Below are positions 61,243-64,000 of a DNA stretch of 64,000 nucleotides, in pieces (position 1 is the stretch's first letter; every line of letters starts with the position of its first letter). Both the position numbers and the translations under genes were made by a program. A model generated the notes under the pieces. The model did not search any database. It was not told the origin of the DNA and was given only the letters and a program-made list of their open reading frames with translations. Source of the DNA: JBCAXA01 sp039183535 (GTDB taxonomy: Bacteria > Pseudomonadota > Gammaproteobacteria > Steroidobacterales > Woeseiaceae); assembly GCA_039183535.1 (NCBI GenBank), contig JBCDBO010000002.1:65259-129258 (forward strand), given 5' to 3'.

Positions 61243-62103
61243 GTGACCAATGAGCTGAACGACATCGACCCGGTCGCTGTGTGCCGTCAAGCACGGCGCC
61301 GACGCAGCTGCCCGGCGGAGCACGCCTACGTGCAGCGGCGCGCGGCCGATGCCGTCGCTGATCGACTGGCCTTGCTAGCCGGCGCTCCGGCAAGCGCCAT
61401 CGACGTTAGCGCCGATGGCGGACTTGCCAGCACAGCCGTGCGCGAGCGCTACCCAAAGATCGCGCAGTTTGCTGCAGGCCCTGGCGCGGCACCTGAGCGC
61501 CGGCGTTGGTGGCAACGCAGACAGCCCACCTTGCTCGGCGGCAACCTCGAATCACTCGACGCGGCCGATGCCGCGATGGGACTCGCGATCTGCAACCTAA
61601 CCCTACCGTGGCTGAATGCGCCGGATGGGCTTTTTTCTGAGCTGGCTCGGGTACTTAGCGCCGATGCACCGCTTATCGTCATAACGCCCGGACCCGACAC
61701 GTTCAAAGAGCTGCGTGACGCCTGGGCCGATGTCGTACCGGGCGAGCCGCCGATCGCAACGTTCCTGGACATGCACGATCTTGGCGATGCGCTAGTACGT
61801 GCTGGTTTTGTCGAACCGGTTGTCGATGTTGATCGGCTAACGGTTCGCTTCGCATCGGCCGATACCCTTTGGCAAGACCTCACCATGAGTGGTGCTGGCA
61901 ACGTATTACGAGCACGCCGCCGTGGCTTGCTGACACCGCGGCGATTGCAGGCGCTACAGGACCGGTTGGCCGGCGGTGGCGACGGTTTTGGCATCACGAT
62001 CGAGCTCACCTGCGCGCACGCATTCGCACCTCGCGATAGCCGTCGATCCGCCGCTAGCGAGGTTCGTGTTGCGGCCCAATCGATCGGCCGTCGCCGGTCC
62101 TGA
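61243..62103 (+). CDS. BioC/NDUFAF5-like methyltransferase-fold protein
   Basis: 286 residues if GTG 61243 is used; the frame is open from ATG 61126, which would overlap the comF start. The fold signature is recognised at the post-core part: ICNLTLPWLNAPDGLFSELARVL, PGPDTFKELRDAW, DMHDLGDALVRAGFVEPVVDVDRL. That order matches BioC and NDUFAF5. The glycine-rich SAM loop (LDLGxGxG in active enzymes) reads AIDVSADGG, so cofactor binding is in doubt. No biotin genes are nearby; the next genes are DUF2244 and cytochrome oxidase. Confidence 0.7.
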   Translation: MTNELNDIDPVAVCRQARRRRSCPAEHAYVQRRAADAVADRLALLAGAPASAIDVSADGGLASTAVRERYPKIAQFAAGPGAAPERRRWWQRRQPTLLGGNLESLDAADAAMGLAICNLTLPWLNAPDGLFSELARVLSADAPLIVITPGPDTFKELRDAWADVVPGEPPIATFLDMHDLGDALVRAGFVEPVVDVDRLTVRFASADTLWQDLTMSGAGNVLRARRRGLLTPRRLQALQDRLAGGGDGFGITIELTCAHAFAPRDSRRSAASEVRVAAQSIGRRRS

Positions 62104-62270
62104 CCAGCTGTTGTATGAGTTACCGAGAATGACTCGTAACACCTTGTTGGAAAAGACGAAATTGCTACGCTGTGACGGCCGTCATGGTTGCGTGTCGCGG
62201 TGCACCAACGTACACTTTGCGGTCGATTGTTGACGTGTTTTTCAGCGCGGCGGACGGGGCCGAGCGCACC

Positions 62271-62726
62271 ATGACTTGCTTCGAAATACGACCGAACCAT
62301 TCGCTCGATTCGACGTCATCGACGTTGTTCTACGGGTCGTTGGTTGTCGTTGGCGGAGCGATCGCCATGCTCTTCGCCCTGCAAGGTTTTTGGCCAGTGC
62401 TGCCGTTCGCCGGATTGGAACTCGGTGCGCTGCTGTTCTGCGTGCACAAAGTTAACCAACGCGCGCGCGATCGTGACTGGATCGAGATAGACGACAACAC
62501 CGTTACGGTACGTCGCGAGCGCGCCGGCACGGAACGAGTACGGCAATTTAACCGGGCTTGGACGAACGTTCGTTTGGAACCCGGATTGGGTCGGTTACGC
62601 CTCGCCATCGGCGCCAGCAATCAGTGGTGCACGGTCGGCGAGTTTTTAACCGATGCGGAACGAAAAGGGTTAGGAAATCGCCTGCGGCAGGTGCTCAGTG
62701 CGCCAGCCATACAATTGAACGACTGA
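62271..62726 (+). CDS. DUF2244 membrane protein
   Basis: 151 residues from ATG 62271 (TCFEIRPNHSLD); the longer reading from 62172 has no family match. Two hydrophobic helices (about 18-36 and 42-60) contain GFWPVLPFAGLELGALLF, the family's characteristic stretch, followed by a soluble beta domain (WIEIDDNTVTVRRERAG). DUF2244 genes are commonly next to aa3-type oxidase genes, as here (coxB 43 bp downstream), hinting at a role in oxidase assembly (inference). Confidence 0.85.
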   Translation: MTCFEIRPNHSLDSTSSTLFYGSLVVVGGAIAMLFALQGFWPVLPFAGLELGALLFCVHKVNQRARDRDWIEIDDNTVTVRRERAGTERVRQFNRAWTNVRLEPGLGRLRLAIGASNQWCTVGEFLTDAERKGLGNRLRQVLSAPAIQLND

Positions 62727-62769
62727 CGGAATACTGCAGGCCGCGAGGCCAACGGAAATTGGGTTCACC

Positions 62770-63585
62770 ATGAAACGACTGACAACACTGCTGCTCGCTG
62801 GACTGTCCAGCACAGCATATGCCGACTGGGATCTAAACATGCCGCAAGGCGTGACCGAGATCTCGAAAGACGTTTACGGCTTACACATGACCATTTTTTG
62901 GGTCTGTGTGGTTATCGCCGTGTTCGTCTTTGGCGCAATGATTTTTGCGTTGATCAACCACCGTAAGTCGGTTGGCGCGGTCCCTGACAAAAGCATGGTG
63001 CACTCAACCAAAGCGGAGATTATCTGGACCGTAATACCGGTGGTCATCCTGGTCGGTATGGCCGTACCCGCCGCCGAGACGCTGGTGAAAATGGAAGACA
63101 CGCGCGATCCCGATATCACGATCAAAGCAACGGGCTATCAGTGGAAGTGGCATTACGAGTATCTCGATCAGGACGTGTCGTTCTGGTCGAACCTCGACGC
63201 GGCCAGCAATGAGGCGCGCCAGCTCGACTCCGGCATCGACCCGGAGTCGGTCCCGAATTACCTGCTCAACGTCGATAAGTCGGTCGTTGTGCCGGTCGGT
63301 GCAAAAGTGCGCGTCCTGCTGACATCGAACGACGTTTTGCACGCCTGGTGGATCCCGGAATTCGCCGTCAAGAAAGACGCAATCCCCGGCTTCATCAATG
63401 AGATTTGGTTCCGCGCAGAAGAGGTCGGTACGTACCGCGGTGTCTGCGCCGAGCTTTGCGGGCGCGATCATGGCTTTATGCCGATTGTCGTTGAAGTCCG
63501 GCCGGCCGAGGAGTTCGCGACTTGGGTTGCGGCGAACCGCGCCGATGCTGACGACCAACCGCAACTGGCTAACGCCATCAACTAA
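62770..63585 (+). CDS. coxB: Cytochrome c oxidase subunit II
   Basis: 271 residues with a signal peptide (LTTLLLAGLSSTAYADW). Two membrane helices (about 35-60 and 75-97) precede the cupredoxin domain. The CuA ligands are all present: H191 (LHAWWIPEF), C226, E228, C230, H234 and M237 in CAELCGRDHGFM. WKWHYEYLD carries the aromatic patch for electron entry. No cytochrome c domain is fused. It forms the oxidase core with coxA, which starts 56 bp downstream. Confidence 0.96.
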   Translation: MKRLTTLLLAGLSSTAYADWDLNMPQGVTEISKDVYGLHMTIFWVCVVIAVFVFGAMIFALINHRKSVGAVPDKSMVHSTKAEIIWTVIPVVILVGMAVPAAETLVKMEDTRDPDITIKATGYQWKWHYEYLDQDVSFWSNLDAASNEARQLDSGIDPESVPNYLLNVDKSVVVPVGAKVRVLLTSNDVLHAWWIPEFAVKKDAIPGFINEIWFRAEEVGTYRGVCAELCGRDHGFMPIVVEVRPAEEFATWVAANRADADDQPQLANAIN

Positions 63586-63641
63586 GACTTAAGCATTCGA
63601 TTCACGCTGGCGGCCGATACCGCGCAGCAGGAGCAACACCG

Positions 63642-64000
63642 ATGAGTAGCGCTACACACGCAGCCGATCACCACGACGAGCACGACGATCACGGCCCAGC
63701 CAAGGGCATATCGCGTTGGCTCTTCACGACCAACCACAAAGACATCGGCACGATGTACATGTTGTGGAGCTTGCTGATGTTCTTCGTCGGCGGCGCGATG
63801 GCATTGGTGATTCGCGCCGAACTCGGCATGCCCGGTATGCAGTTTGTGCACCCGGACTTTTACAACCAAATGGTCACGATGCACGCGTTGATCATGATCT
63901 TCGGCGCGGTCATGCCCGCGTTCGTCGGGTTGGCGAACTGGATGATCCCGATGATGGTTGGTGCACCGGACATGGCGCTACCGCGGATGAACAACTGGTC
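63642..64000 (+). CDS. coxA: Cytochrome c oxidase subunit I (3' end outside window)
   Basis: The first 119 codons are visible; the gene runs off the right edge. AGGAG lies nine bases upstream of the ATG. A His/Asp-rich N-terminus leads to SRWLFTTNHKDIGTMYMLW, the standard start of helix 1, then helix 2 with MHALIMIFGAVMPAFVGLANWMIP, where the first histidine is the low-spin haem a ligand. It is the catalytic subunit of an aa3-type terminal oxidase. Confidence 0.96.
   Translation, partial: MSSATHAADHHDEHDDHGPAKGISRWLFTTNHKDIGTMYMLWSLLMFFVGGAMALVIRAELGMPGMQFVHPDFYNQMVTMHALIMIFGAVMPAFVGLANWMIPMMVGAPDMALPRMNNW

Overview
The window is a densely packed stretch of chromosome from a gammaproteobacterium. 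The evidence is the set and order of housekeeping genes: pilMNOPQ divergent from a class A penicillin-binding protein and followed by aroK-aroB; hemE-pyrF; gltA; rpmE; hemW-rdgB-rph; yicC-gmk-rpoZ-spoT-ridA-recG-ubiA; and coxB-coxA with a DUF2244 gene. Many GTG and TTG starts, GC-rich codon use and short palindromic repeats beginning TGTAGGAG suggest something near the Chromatiales/Xanthomonadales/Pseudomonadales part of the class. I cannot name a genus. I saw no prophage, insertion sequence, CRISPR array, rRNA or tRNA.

Layout. 1-5.9 kb: end of an ABC exporter gene, a TlpA-like lipoprotein, yajQ, a divergent PEP carboxylase, two small genes. 5.9-9.9 kb: ycgN-like gene divergent from a photolyase gene, then oxyR with a thioesterase and a bicupin gene in tight overlap. 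9.95-16.3 kb: a three-gene RND efflux operon (minus strand) divergent from its probable TetR regulator. 16.4-20.5 kb: an operon joining a six-helix ion channel to a PqiABC-type envelope lipid-transport system whose PqiA is split in two. 20.5-24.3 kb: ybbP-ybbA divergent from tesA. 24.4-29.0 kb: fadD, then a trio of a CotH/HipA-like putative kinase, a Shewanella-like phosphatase and a DUF4956 membrane protein. 29.1-35.7 kb: orphan pseudopilin, DUF445, hemE, pyrF, dgt, aroB, aroK (all minus). 35.7-42.5 kb: pilMNOPQ with an extra Ig-like/dockerin-like lipoprotein gene as last member, closed by a strong intrinsic terminator.

42.5-46.2 kb: intergenic control region, a candidate 59-codon ORF, mrcA and a conserved hypothetical. 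46.2-52.1 kb: a 100-bp tandem repeat array of paired palindromes, gltA, rpmE, an origin-like cluster of DnaA boxes beside an AT-rich stretch, hemW, rdgB, rph, a second palindrome group and a PP2C phosphatase. 52.3-59.9 kb: yicC, gmk, rpoZ, spoT, ridA, recG, ubiA (all plus). 59.9-64 kb: a cysteine-containing anchored protein, comF, a BioC-like methyltransferase with a degenerate cofactor motif, a DUF2244 protein, coxB and the start of coxA.

The points most worth a second look are: the origin-like DnaA-box cluster between rpmE and hemW; the PEP carboxylase in which the catalytic histidine of the HPTE motif is glutamine; the kinase-like/phosphatase/DUF4956 group; the channel plus split-PqiA operon; the extra lipoprotein at the end of the pilus operon, with a terminator that seems to overlap the aroK promoter; and the small ORF in front of mrcA. 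Family assignments rest on reading motifs by eye; no database search was possible.
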